DNA of 64,000 nt from Dipteronia dyeriana (taxonomy: Eukaryota; Streptophyta; Magnoliopsida; Sapindales; Sapindaceae): contig CM065296.1 of NCBI GenBank assembly GCA_032871835.1, positions 19,075,501-19,139,500 on the forward strand, written 5' to 3'. The position numbers and the translations under genes were made by a program. Under the pieces are notes generated by a model. The model made no database searches. It was not told the DNA's origin and saw only the letters and a program-made list of their open reading frames with translations. Positions 44,201 through 55,060 of this stretch are shown one piece after another; position 1 is the stretch's first letter; every line of letters begins with the position of its first letter.

Positions 44201-44654
44201 TGTTGGAACCCCGTTCACCAGTTACGCAGTGGAACTAGGTTATAAAATTTTTATATAGATCATAATCTGTTTCTAGGACCAGTGAACTTGGGATCGTAAT
44301 TATTTTTTGGAACTAATACATATAATATGTAACACACAAGAAATTGTAATCAATAAAATCAGAAGAACATACCAACGTTTGGAGGCTCCTTCACTTTACA
44401 TTATGCTCCTGTCTGAACCAATCTTACCAACGTTTGGAAGCTCCTTCGCTTTACGATGTGCTTTTGTCTGAATCACTCGATCTTTCTCGTTATCTCCCGG
44501 GACTGATAACTGCATGTGGGCGCGTCACGGTCTCAGGAACTTGAATGGAGGATGTAGTGAGAATTGAAGAAACTCTTTCTTCTATGTGTTTCAAAAACAC
44601 ACAAAACATAAAACAATATATATATATATATATATATATATCACGCTGCTGCTC

Positions 44655-44690
<36 letters not shown>

Positions 44691-45095
44691 GAGCAGCAAT
44701 GATATATATATAAATTTGTGAAGCAATGCGTATATATATATATATTACTGTTGCTCACTTTTAACACAAATATATATAAATATATATCACCAATTGCTAC
44801 TTCTTTTGTTTCACGCATACCCCACTTTGCATCATATGCAAAAATCAATTTTGTATCTTGTTTTTTTTTTTTTGCATTTAATACCGTGACATCTATATCT
44901 CATGCTGCTTTCTTTACGATATAAATATCAATTAAGTATTTGCATCCTATGTAAATTCTTCTTTTGACTATTGTTTCATGTACACACTAATTTGCATCAG
45001 ATACAATCTCTTGTGTTATTAATTGATATATATTTTTTAATTATCCTTTTCAAATATATCTAATATATTAAAAGTGATAATAAGTATTTTAAATT
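44201..45095 (-). repeat. COP-1 5' LTR, cut by MULE-3
   Basis: It matches the first 850 bp or so of the 3' LTR (from 26859), for example the GTTCACCAGTTACGCAG start, the CCTTCACTTTA repeats and the TTTGCATCATATGCAAAA block. The match ends at TATTTTAAATT (45095), where the MULE-3 terminus begins; the 3' LTR continues TAAACTTAATTTC at the equivalent place. Confidence 0.85.
44647..44698. repeat. 52-bp perfect palindrome in COP-1 5' LTR
   Basis: The arm TGCTGCTCACAAAT, an AT core and the exact reverse complement form a perfect foldback. The 3' LTR at about 27297-27360 has the direct pieces but not the perfect palindrome, so it arose or was corrected in one LTR only. Confidence 0.85.
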
Positions 45096-45220
45096 GTGGA
45101 AATTGTGAGGAATGTCACCTTTTTTATGTTATGTTGTAATGATGTCACCAGTTTAATAACTTATGTTTAAAAGGCACCTAATATGGTGAACTACCCAAAC
45201 TGCCCTTAAAATTTGTGTTT
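45096..45220 (+). repeat. MULE-3 left terminal repeat
   Basis: GTGGAAATTGTGAGGAATG compares with GAGGGAATTGTAGGAAATG in the MULE-1 right TIR, and both run to a GAACT-CC-AA-TGCCCT block. TTTTAAATT (45087-45095) may be the target duplication. Confidence 0.7.
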
Positions 45221-45356
45221 GTGCTTCCATCTACACTTTAAAAAATAAAAGTTATCTTCTCTTTCTAAAAAAGTTATCTGAAAATCGTTCTCCTTATTTT
45301 TTTTCAAGCATTTATGACTGGTTTAACAATGTATCAATCTGTATATGAACATGTGG

Positions 45357-46075
45357 TTTCCAGAATTTGTACGAGTTTTTTTTTATTCTTTTCCAACATT
45401 TTTTAAATTTTTTTCCGAGTTTTTTTTCTATTGGTTCAAGCTTTTTTATATAATAGTTCGAGCTTTTCTTTTATTGGTCCGAGCTTTTATTTTTTTGATT
45501 ATTTCCGAGCTTTTTTGGAAACAATTCTAGTTTTTTTTTTGTATTGGTTCGAGCATTTTTTTATTGGTCCGAGCTTTTTTTTTTTTTTTCGAGTTTTTTT
45601 AGAAAGAATTCGAGCTTTTTTTGTATTTGATCGATCATTTGTTTTTTTGACTATTTCCTTACTTTTTTAGAACGAAATCAAGTTTTTTTGAATTGGTCCG
45701 AGCTTTTTTTCCATTAGTTCGAACTTATTTTGCATTGGTTCGAGCTTTTTTGTATTGGTCCGAGCTTTTTTTGTATTGGTCCGAGCTATTTTTGTATTGG
45801 TTCGAGTTTTTTTTATTGGTCCGAGCTTTTTTTGTATTGGTTCGAACTTTTTTTGTATTGGTCCAAGCTATTTTTATATTGGTCCGAGCTTGTTTTGTAT
45901 TGGTCTGAGCTTTTTTTTTCATTAGTTCGAGTTTTTTTTTATTGGTCCAAGCTTTTTTTCTATTAGTTCAAGTTTTTCTCTATTGGTTCGAGTTTTTACT
46001 TTTTGACTATTTTCTTGCTTTTTTGGAAAGAATTCAAGCTTTTTTGTATTGGTCCGAGCTTTTTTTATATTGGTT
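45357..46075 (+). repeat. T-rich tandem repeat, TATTGGTCCGAGC unit (MULE-3)
   Basis: More than twenty copies of a roughly 20-21-bp unit, TATTGGTCCGAGCTTTTTTTG and variants, lie just inside the MULE-3 terminus. Near-period-3 length makes long artificial ORFs on both strands (45693-45966 plus, 45725-45922 minus). Confidence 0.88.
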
Positions 46076-47040
46076 CATTTGAAATTTGAAAAGTAAATAA
46101 TGCTTAAAATATAAATATATAACAAATTAAATGAAAAAAAAAAAATTGGCGTGTAAACTTGGGAAACGAAACCTGTTTTCAAAGAGAGAACAGAGTGCAA
46201 GTGAGGATTTTTTGATGAGCATAAATGGGATTTGTTCGTCGCTGACAAACTGTTCATCACCAAAGAGTATCGTGTCGAAAGAGAAAGATGATGTCGGTAC
46301 GTGTCTTTAATTTTGTGAAGAATGTTTGTGCTATGAATGAATGACTTAATTTTGTGTTTAAGGTTTAAATTACCCAGAATGGTTATCTCTACAAACGACC
46401 ATGTAAACATAGTAGAAGTATCCAACATAACGGAGTTTGACAACCTGGAAAAATGCCCAGAAGTGTTACACATTACAATCACTTTACAATCTAGCGTGTA
46501 AAGATTTATACAAGTGAGTGTGTAACGTTGTTTATTCATTTACGTGTAAAGAATCTTGGATTTGTTTCATGCCAAAATGAGTTTACAAATGAGCGTGTAA
46601 AGATTTTGGGCATTATTTGTGTAAACTTGACCCAGAATTGATACACGTTAATTGGGTTTACCTAGTAACGTGTAAACCTTTTTATAAGTTAGCGTGTAAA
46701 GATGTTGTTATGTATAGCGTATAAACATTTTATTATACTTGCCCAAATTCGTTACACGCTAAATGGGTTTACATTGTAGTGTTTAAACCCTTTTATAAGG
46801 TAGCGTGGAAAGATGTAACGTAGAGGGTGTTAAGATTTTGGGGGTCATAATGAACTTTGTCCAGAATCGTTACACGCTAAATGGTCTTAATTTGTAGCGT
46901 GTAAACGTTTCTATACATTAGCGTGTAACGATGTTTATTGCTCAGCGTGTAAAGAATTGTTACACTCCATTATGTTGCGAATTTGTCATTTTTTCACCTA
47001 ACTGTCATGGATTTTTTTTCAGGTTGTAACCAGAGAATGA
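46076..47040 (+). repeat. MULE-3 leader with GCGTGTAAA minisatellite
   Basis: 46076-46480 is presumed promoter, leader and intron. 46488-46985 is a degenerate array alternating (A)GCGTGTAAAG and TTACACGCTAAATGG, so units occur in both orientations. The array lies before a TTTTTTTCAG acceptor at about 47020. No coding sequence before 47037. Confidence 0.75.
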
Positions 47041-50000
47041 CAACATATAGAAGACTGAGACAAAACCAGAGAAATAACCAAAGAATTCAGATGGCAGAGC
47101 ATGAAGATCGAGTAGAGATGGGGAATGTAGCAGAGGCTGAGAACTACCAGAGAATGTGAATGTAGCAGATACTAGAAACGTAACACAGAATGAGAATGTA
47201 GGAGTGATTTAAGAGACTTTAGAGAACGAAGACCTAGATCAGTATTTGTTACACCCAAAGAATACGTGGCCGTATGACATAACGATTAAAGTGCATTACA
47301 AACTGAAATTGATCCATGACATTAAAGAGGTGTTGGGTAGTTGGGTAGCTACGGTGAGTTGGAAGAATTCAAGAAAAGTTGTTTTGGGCGTTACTTGGAT
47401 ATGCCACATTTTTATTTCAAGTGCAGTACATACATAACCTATTGCTCCGTCAAATCCGGTTCCCGGGTGTGCGTGACGACGAGATATGGTTTGCTTTGGG
47501 AAGACCAAGGTTAGACTAGGAAATAGAGAGTTTTGTTTGTGTACTGGGTTGAAGTTTGGTGAATTACTGGATATTTTTTTGAAAGATTACGTCCCAGTGA
47601 AGGATGGCATCCACATGAGATATTTTGGTGGGGACAGATACTTATTACTGGATCAGTTGTTAAACAGATTCTTAAAGGGTAGGTTTATCCATAAAGGTGA
47701 TGGTTTGAAGACGGCACTTGTATTGTTTGCGAACAACATCCTATTTGGCCATGATTATCGGAGACAAGTCACGTACTGGCTAATGTCGTTGGTTGAGGAC
47801 ATACATGCTTTCAATTCCTTCCCATAGGGACATTAAGTGTTCAAGATGACATTGCACTACCTCGGCATCGACTGTAAGGTGCCAGAGATAATGGGTTGTG
47901 TGAAGAGGTATAACCTTTACGGCTTTACTTGGGGAGTTCAGGTACTGTGACAGTTTTATGAACATATTGTTATAATTATGAGGTTTTCTTTTTATTGTTT
48001 TATCCAAACTATTTTACTGTTTTATTGTAGTTTTGGGCAATGGAAGCTATCCAATCGATGCGGAAGAAATTAGGTAATATATTTGCTTCTCATGGACGCC
48101 CCTATTTTAAAAATTGGGAATTTATCAAACGGGGATCAAATATGAGTGAGTCATGGTTGAAGAAAGAGGCTGAAGGAAAGATAAATACTAATACTAATTC
48201 GGTTTGTTATCTTAATTGGCAAGATTTTTCGGTTTGACATGCCTTTCAATTTTTTTCAGCTCACTAGATTTCCTACGATCTATCATAGTCGACGAGAGGA
48301 AAAAGAGGACTACTGGTCAGACATTGATGAGGACATGTCTGAAGGTCCTCAGTTTGTACCGTTGAATGATTTTACGAACAAAGAGGATAGAGCCGAGCTG
48401 TCGTAAAAAAATCTCCAAAAGAGGAAACAAAACATTTATAAAGGTCCTGATGAACCAATAAAAAGAACCAATAAAAAGACGACGGAACATAACACATGGA
48501 TCACCACATATACTTAACACTGGGACTGCGGATGACGATGACAGCACCATACCTGATATGTCAGCCTCTTTGATGGAATCCGACGACCCACAGTCAGATG
48601 TACAGCACGATGTGCACTCGTCTGGGCCTTTTCAGAGGAGTCCATTTTCTGGTCATGATCGTCATCCATCTCTGTCTCGGCATGGTTCTCTATCTCCTCC
48701 TCGTCACCATCTACCTCGTCATCATCGACAGTCATCGAGAAGACCAGAGGTGAGTGGATAAAATACACGGAACATTTACCGTATTATCGTTTAATTTGAA
48801 TATGTTTTTGTTAGGGATCAACCTCTACTGCAATTCCAGAGGCATTACTGGACAAACTACGTATCATCATACATGAAGAGGTACAAGATGCGATAAAATC
48901 TGAATTCCGGAAGTTATGGACCGACTTGTTACAACTTTTTTGTTCCGAGGTATGTATAAGTTCTATATTTATTTATTTATTTGTAAAAACTTGGTGATAT
49001 TATCCCGACAGTTAAAGTTATTGTTTTCTGTATGGCAGAGGGCCCCATGTTCGAGGGTGTAGAACGCGGCAGTACCCGATAACAGCGATGGATATCCTAT
49101 ATCTCATTTCCAGAGTTACATGTTTGTGGACCCTATCGAAACAGCCCCCACCACCACCACCAATGCAACCCCCACCACCACCGTCACAGACCCCACCACC
49201 TCCGAGAAACCCCCACAACCACCGTCATAGACCCTACCACTTCTGAGAAAGCCCTCACCACCACCGTGACAGACCCCATCACCTCCGAGACACCCTCCAC
49301 CACCACTGTCATAGACCCTACCATCTCCAAGACACCCCCTACCACCACCGTCACAGCCCTCACCCATCACTTCCGAGACAGCCCTCACCCATCACTTCCG
49401 AGACAGCCCTCACCACCACAGTCACAGACCTTACCACCACTGTCACAGACCTCACCACTACCGCTACAGACCTAACCATCATCGTCACAACCTTCACCAC
49501 TTCCGAGACACCCCTCACCACCACCGTTATAACCCCCACCAAGACCTAGATAGCTGCCATCACCACCAATGCAGCCCCTACCACCACCATCGTCGCATCC
49601 CCCACCACTTTCGAGACAACCCTAAACACCACCAATGCATCCCCTACCACTACCGAGATAGCCCTTACCACTATCACAACACCTACAACCACCGTTAGAG
49701 AGCCCTCCATAAGTTAACCACCACCACCACCCTCACATCACATGCATACCCCTTTACCATTACTGCCTTTTGGACCTGACGGAAGTTGTTAAGGAACGGG
49801 CTCGATCAAAGTGGTTAAAAAGCCCATACACTGATCGCTTTAGAGCACAAAGGAGGTAGGACATTACTTTGCAATATATCACCTTTATGAGTGATCCGGC
49901 CTTAAGGTTGTAATTGTTTTCACTACTTGTTTGGTGGTATTTAATTTGAGTTGAAGAGTGATACTGTCAGACTAATCTTAGTCACATGTTTGTAAATGCA

Positions 50001-50925
50001 GTCTTAACATCGGCATCGACGCTTCTGTTTCTCAATCTTTTTTCAAAGAATTAGAAGATCCTAATGAATGGTTGGGCACTGAGCATGTGGATGCGTACTT
50101 ATATCTGCTTTGCAAGCGAAAACGAGACCCAGTTGAAGGCCATATATTTCCACACAAAGTAGCAGTAGTTGACAACGTTTTCTTTGTAAGTAGATGTTAT
50201 TTGACAGTTTATAGTTTTGTTATAGTTTTTTCATATCTGCTTACACGTTTTGTAACTTCATTGTAGGATTCACTAAGCAATATTTGGAAACAATTTCAAC
50301 CTGATTTCCATAAAACGTTGTTGAAATCATTCTACCCAACAGATTTTGAAGTCCCAATAGAGTTGATTACATATGCTACCGGGGAGAAACCATATTGGGG
50401 GGGGGGTGCCATGGGATAATGTTGATGACGTATGCTACTTAACTCCCAATACACTTGATTACATATGCTACATACTGATATACATATTGACTGCTATTTG
50501 GAACAGATTATTGTCCCTAGCATCGTGGGAAACAATCATTGGGTCTTTTGTGTTATTCGTATCCACAATTGGGTTATTACAATTTTTTACTCAGCTGAAC
50601 ATAAACTGCCAAAGAACCCAACATATAGACAACAACAGGTTTTGCCTCTATGACGCTTGTTACCACTCATTTGCAACGCGTCTGGTTACTTTGAAAAAAG
50701 TAAGCGAAAGGAGAAAAAACTGAATTGTATGAAGACTGTAAGATTGGCTCCCACTTTATTCCCATGCCAGGATGACGGTAACAGTTGTGGTGTTTTCATG
50801 GTTAAGGGCATAGAGTATGTAATGATGAACAAAGATGCAAACTTCAATTTCAACTAAGATAACATCCCTGAGTTTAGAAAAAAAATTGCTAGGGATATCT
50901 TTGCCAACATTTTACATTCTTATTA
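47037..50925 (+). pseudogene. Ulp1/C48 SUMO-protease-like gene with DUF1985 domain (MULE-3)
   Basis: DUF1985 exon about 47220-47943: HNLLLRQIRFPGVRDDEIWF, then after a frameshift near 47495, GNREFCLCTGLKFG, ending YGFTWGVQ. Next comes an FWAMEAIQSM exon (48031-48215), a GPQFVPLND exon (48259-48520, with a stop RAELS*), and a Thr/Pro-repeat section (49130-49700). The protease core follows: FFKELEDPNEWLGTEHVDAY and LLCKRKRDP (50002-50188), FQPDFHKTLLKSFYP (50290), His in NHWVFCVI (codon 50537-50539), and QDDGNSCGVF (Cys codon 50786-50788). The catalytic Asp position reads Tyr (TIFYSAE where YDS or FDS is expected). A run of ten G at about 50398-50407 shifts the frame inside KPYWGG. It is diverged from the MULE-1 copy but has the same exon order. 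Confidence 0.82.
49130..49760 (+). repeat. Coding-type minisatellite, Thr/Pro-rich (MULE-3 Ulp1 gene)
   Basis: Tandem variants of a roughly 42-45-bp unit (CCCACCACCACCGTCACAGA and CCACCTCCGAGACA) would encode repeats like PTTTVTDPTTSETP. It lies between the GPQFVPLND and FFKELED exons, where MULE-1 has short charged linker exons. Glycine-rich minus-strand readings (49018-49542) are shadows. Confidence 0.8.
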
Positions 50926-52260
50926 ATATGTACAAAATGGATTGTGAGTTTTGTTGCTAATTGTATATATTTCCCTTGCAATTTCTTTATGAATATATTA
51001 TTGTTTGGATATGTTGGGTGTGGATGTGTTTGCATTGCAGTCTGTGCTAAGTAGTGGTACGAAGTCCAGGTTCATAACAACATGACTACACGCCAGTTTA
51101 AAAAAAAAAAAGATTACACGCTCACAATGATTACACACTAGTGTGTAAACATGATTACATGCTACTTACTGACTGATTAAATGGGTAAAGATTACACACT
51201 TGAAAATATGAGTGATTATACACCGTCAAAAATTACACATTACATTATGGGAAACATTACACGCTAGTTTATAATCATGATTACACACTATATAATGTAG
51301 TGTGTAATCACCTTTACACGCTATAGATTGCAATATAAGGTGCCAAAATGCATAGCGTATAATCATCGATATTGTTACCATCCAACGTGTAATTAGTCAC
51401 TTTGGTGCATTGTGAAAGATTACAAGATTGAATACTGGGAAATATTACATGAAAAACTGTACACATGATTATAGAAACGTAACATGTAACATGTAATCAT
51501 GTTTACACAGCAGAAACGTAACGTTTAATCTTGATTCTCCAAGGTCTAGGCCTGAGAAGGAATCTCCAAAGCCAAAAAGATCCACTCCAATACCTAACAA
51601 AATTATCCTAGGGCAAAAATACATAATAAACAGGCTTTTTAATAACACCCCACCCTGAGGGAAAAAATATATAAAAAATTAAAATTAAATCGACAACATA
51701 GGCCTAGCAACAATTACTAGGCTTAAAATCTAGATTCATTGGCTTTACAAATCCTAGGCTTAGTCCTTTCTTATCAGCCCCAATACTGACCACGTGACAC
51801 CTAAATACACCTAAGCCAATGAGAGATATTATAGGCCTATGAGCAATTAGTTTCAGGCCTAGAATATTCTTTCAGGCCTAAAACTAGGAGCAATTGGCTT
51901 AGGCCTAGAATTTTCTCCCAAGCCTAAAACATTACTCCTGGGCTCAATGTTTTCAAAATCGGTAACACAACCCCCACCCCACCCAATAACAACAGCAATA
52001 TCAATAACCAATAATCCTTATCTTGTTTTTTTTTAGCAACCATCAACACAAACACAAAAAAGAAAAAATATACGGACACCATAAACCATCATAAAAAGTC
52101 ATACAAAGTAATAACATTTCCAATGAACACAAATGATATATAAACCTGTTGAGGTTGATTCAGTAGTGTCTAACACAAACAAATATACATACACCATAAA
52201 CATGAGGTTTACAAGTTCCTTTAAACAGGATCCAATGTTCAGAGTTCCAGGTCACAATCA
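50926..52260 (+). repeat. MULE-3 space between convergent genes, two repeat arrays
   Basis: 51085-51535 holds scattered GATTACACGCTA / GCGTGTAATC units, the partner of the 46488-46985 array. 51540-51960 holds a different array of AGGCCTAGAA / TTAGGCCTAAAAC units with GAGCAATTGGC spacers. 51960-52260 is AT-rich, with nothing recognisable. Confidence 0.75.
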
Positions 52261-52269
52261 AGACACTTA

Positions 52270-54971
52270 GATGACTGGAGGCCCACCGGCTTTCTGTTCG
52301 TCCATGTCAATCAAGATAGGTTTAGGTGGCTTGTCCAGGCACTTAAGCCTGTTGTGTCCTTCTTTCTTACAAATGATACATGATCGAGCTTTTTTGGATG
52401 GTTTGTTTGTGCTAGATGAAGGTTTCGGGTAAGTTGTTTTATTGTGTCATTTTTTCAACACATTGAACAAAAATGTAACTTTATTTTCTCCTCACGGTAT
52501 CCTCAACTTCTTTGGTCTTCCCAGAAGATTTTTTTTCTCCCATTGCAATACAATACATTTTCGGATTGCATCAGGAATGTCCCAACATTTGGGATTCGGA
52601 ATAGGGTTGACACCCAATTCATAAGCATGTTTAAGAAATCCTGTTATGTAAAGGTCGGAAACAAGTGAGTTGATTGACACTCCTTTGAAACTAGGCCATA
52701 ACACACCAACAAACATAAATTTAAGTTTGAAAAATCAACCACAATATATAATTGTACAGAGTCAAAAGATTGGGAAGCATACCTAGCAACCGCCATTGCA
52801 TGAGAACACGGCAAGTCATCTAAATCCCATTCACATCATGAGGAAGAACTTTCGTCAAGGTCGACGGTTGTTTCCTTCCATTTATCGTCTACCTTAAATT
52901 TATTAAAGTGAATGGGGTGAATCTCACACCGTTGTGCTGTATCTGTCCTAACTTTGATGTGTTCGTCTGCGTTGTCAAGTATGTAGACAGTTCACATGCA
53001 TTTGTCCAACGATCATTGAACCACCTTTGCAACAAATCTCTGATACGTTCCGTCATTGCTGTGATAGGCAATTTTCGGACTGCAACTAAACAAGAATTCG
53101 TTGATTCAGCAATGTTGGTGGTCATAAAAAAGTACCTCTTTCTAGGACAATGTGAACGTGAAAACTTTTTTATTCCAACGCTCTACAACTCATCGTAAAC
53201 CTTACGGTAGATTTCTTTCAACTCAACCATTAAATTGTCAAAATCCTCGATACGGTACGTATACGTCGCACGGTAGTAAAACGAAATGACATCATCTTTT
53301 TGCTTGCAAAATCTTTTGAGATTTTATGCTAAGTGGTATGCACAAATCCCATGTGCTGCATTTAGGAACATGGCTTCAATTGCAATGAGTATACCATTGT
53401 GCCGATCCAAAACTAACATCTCATGGTCGGTATATTAGATCAATTTATAGAGTTTCTTCAAAAACCAAGTCCACGACTCTGTGCATTCAGAGTTTTCAAA
53501 CCCAAATGCCAAAGGGTATATCATCTCATTTCCGTCTTTGCACACGGCAACTAACAAAACACCCCTGGTCCTAAACTTCAAATGGGTAGCATTGATGCAG
53601 ATAATCAGCCTAATAACATAATTGAACCCCTCTATACAGGCTCCAATTGCCATGAATCCATATTTAAACCAGTTTTACGAGTCGATCTTGATCTTTGTCA
53701 TAGCCCCGGGGTTGACTTGTTTCCAAACGTAAAAATAAGACGGTAACCTCTGAAAGGATTCTCACAGACTGTGAAATACCTGATATAAAGTGTGCTTCTT
53801 CAACTTGTACACTTTGTTTTACGAGAGGTGTATGCCATGCTGCTCCCTCATCTTAGAAACAATATCTTTAGAATAAATGATGTGCCCATGATCGCGATAT
53901 TTACTAGCAAACAAATCCCTTTTCACCGCGGCGCTTACACGTTTAAATTCAACATTGTAGTTGTCATTTCTTTCACATGTGTGCTCATTAATGAATGTCT
54001 TCACATGCCAATAAGTCCCCCTATTCGACTTCCATGCTTGAAAAACCCATCCACAACTTCTCTGACTACATTGTGAAGTGAATTGTGTATTGGAAGATCT
54101 TGAAACCCTGCACTTAAACCTCTTTCCAAAAGCATACGAACTTACAGCTTACTTTAATGTAGGCTTGTCTTTGAACATCTGTCCTTTGTATAATGGACCT
54201 TGATTTTATGAATTGTCAAACACATCCACTGATCGAACAACCTTAATTGAGTAAAGCTTTGACCTTGATACTGTCCACCGTGTGTTCATGGAAGGTGAAG
54301 AACTATTGGGTGTTCCACTCACCCCTCGTTCTTCTGTTCCAAGAACTGTTTCCGCTTGCCCACCATTAACATCACCACCACTCTTATCTTCTGTATCATT
54401 AGTTTTTAAACTATTAGACCTTCTGGAAGTATCGATGCTTTCGGAACTATCATTGTCACCCATTACTGCATGCTTCGTAGTAGATCCTAGTGTCGCTTAG
54501 TCATTGCATGCTGACGTAAATCCGGGTGAAATATGAGATGCAAACGGATTATTGCTGCCACTAACTGATTAATAGTTTGGATTACCCGCCGAAGACCGTG
54601 GAATATCGATGGTTTAACCAAGAGAGAATATACATGCTGATTGGATTGGATTTGGTGGAGGTCCAAGTTCAGGTTTATTGAAAAATTCAACATCAATTGT
54701 GGCCCAACCTTTTCCTTTATGAATAATCACAAACTCTACATCGTCGTCACTCATTACGGACAATGTAAACCTTATCAACCCTCGTTTCCACATGCGAGGT
54801 TAGCTCCAACTCAATTTGGTCTCTAATAACCCCTGTCCGCTGGTATATGATTTCCATCTATTCATTATACACTATGTTGTCTGTTTTTGTTAGTCGTACT
54901 GAAAATGAAGTAGGACCGGTAAGTGTGTTACCCTTCCAAAGATCACCACACAGAACTAACAGCCAAGACAT
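52270..54971 (-). pseudogene. MuDR/MURA-type MULE transposase (MULE-3)
   Basis: It starts at ATG 54971-54969, reading MSWLLVLCGDLWKG, a PB1-like N-terminus. Then: a DDDVEFVI acidic region and a Ser/Thr-rich linker (54463-54206); the Mutator zinc-finger DNA-binding region INEHTCERNDNYNVEFKR and KDIVSKMREQHG (53990-53820); and the MULE core with INATHLKFRTRGVLLVAVC (53600), ENSECTESWTWFLKKL, LDRHNGILIAIEAM (53410) and AHGICAYHLA. A TTNIAESTNSCL block and an LLQRWFNDRW block follow (53125-53000), then a SWIM finger ending DLPCSHAMAVA (52840-52790) and a CCHC knuckle CIICKKEGHNRLKC (52385-52335). The first catalytic Asp reads Asn (codon 53591-53593). The first SWIM Cys position is a TGA. Other stops occur near 54840, 54600, 53430 and 53340. 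It is inactive as read. Confidence 0.83.
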
Positions 54972-55060
54972 GGTATCTTTAGACCTTGAAAAAATAAAAA
55001 AATTCAGTCAATAACAGTGTAACAATTACTGAACGTTCCCTAATAAACGTCTATAATCCT
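54972..55060 (-). other. Remaining 5' flank of the MULE-3 transposase gene
   Basis: About 90 bp upstream of the transposase start, cut by COP-3. In MULE-1 about 1.1 kb separates this start from the element end, so roughly 1 kb of MULE-3 and its right TIR lie elsewhere, presumably beyond COP-3. Confidence 0.6.

Larger units (their letters stand above)
26859..45095 (-). mobile_element. COP-1, minus-strand Ty1-copia with alpha LTRs
   Basis: The element runs from its 3' LTR (26859-28996) through pol (28997-32004), gag (41673-42492), leader and PBS to a truncated 5' LTR (44201-45095). COP-2 splits it at 32005-41672. Without COP-2 its internal region is about 5.5 kb. GTTTA (26854-26858) is a candidate target duplication in the SIRE-1 LTR. 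MULE-3 interrupts the 5' LTR at 45096. The copia lineage is not certain; long LTRs and gag/pol order suggest a Tork/Angela-like group. Confidence 0.85.
45096..55060. mobile_element. MULE-3, Ulp1-carrying MULE lacking its right end
   Basis: The left terminus is GTGGAAATTGTGAGG, followed about 105 bp later by a TGCCCTTA box, closely resembling the right TIR of MULE-1. Inside are a DUF1985/Ulp1 gene (+) and a MURA-type transposase (-), convergent as in MULE-1, with several private arrays. It inserted into the COP-1 5' LTR. The sequence stops about 90 bp upstream of the transposase start codon at COP-3, so the right TIR is not in the window. Confidence 0.82.

Noticed and set aside
45693..45966. 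Long aromatic repeat ORFs (FFVLVRAF-like, FLYWSELF-like) and a Lys/Gln-rich minus-strand ORF at 45725-45922
   Set aside because: They arise from the T-rich tandem repeat, are open in several frames and both strands, and have no start context or homology.
49018..49542. Glycine-rich minus-strand ORFs resembling Gly-rich proteins
   Set aside because: They are the reverse reading of the CCACCACCG coding-type repeat; the plus strand sits in a recognisable Ulp1 gene context.
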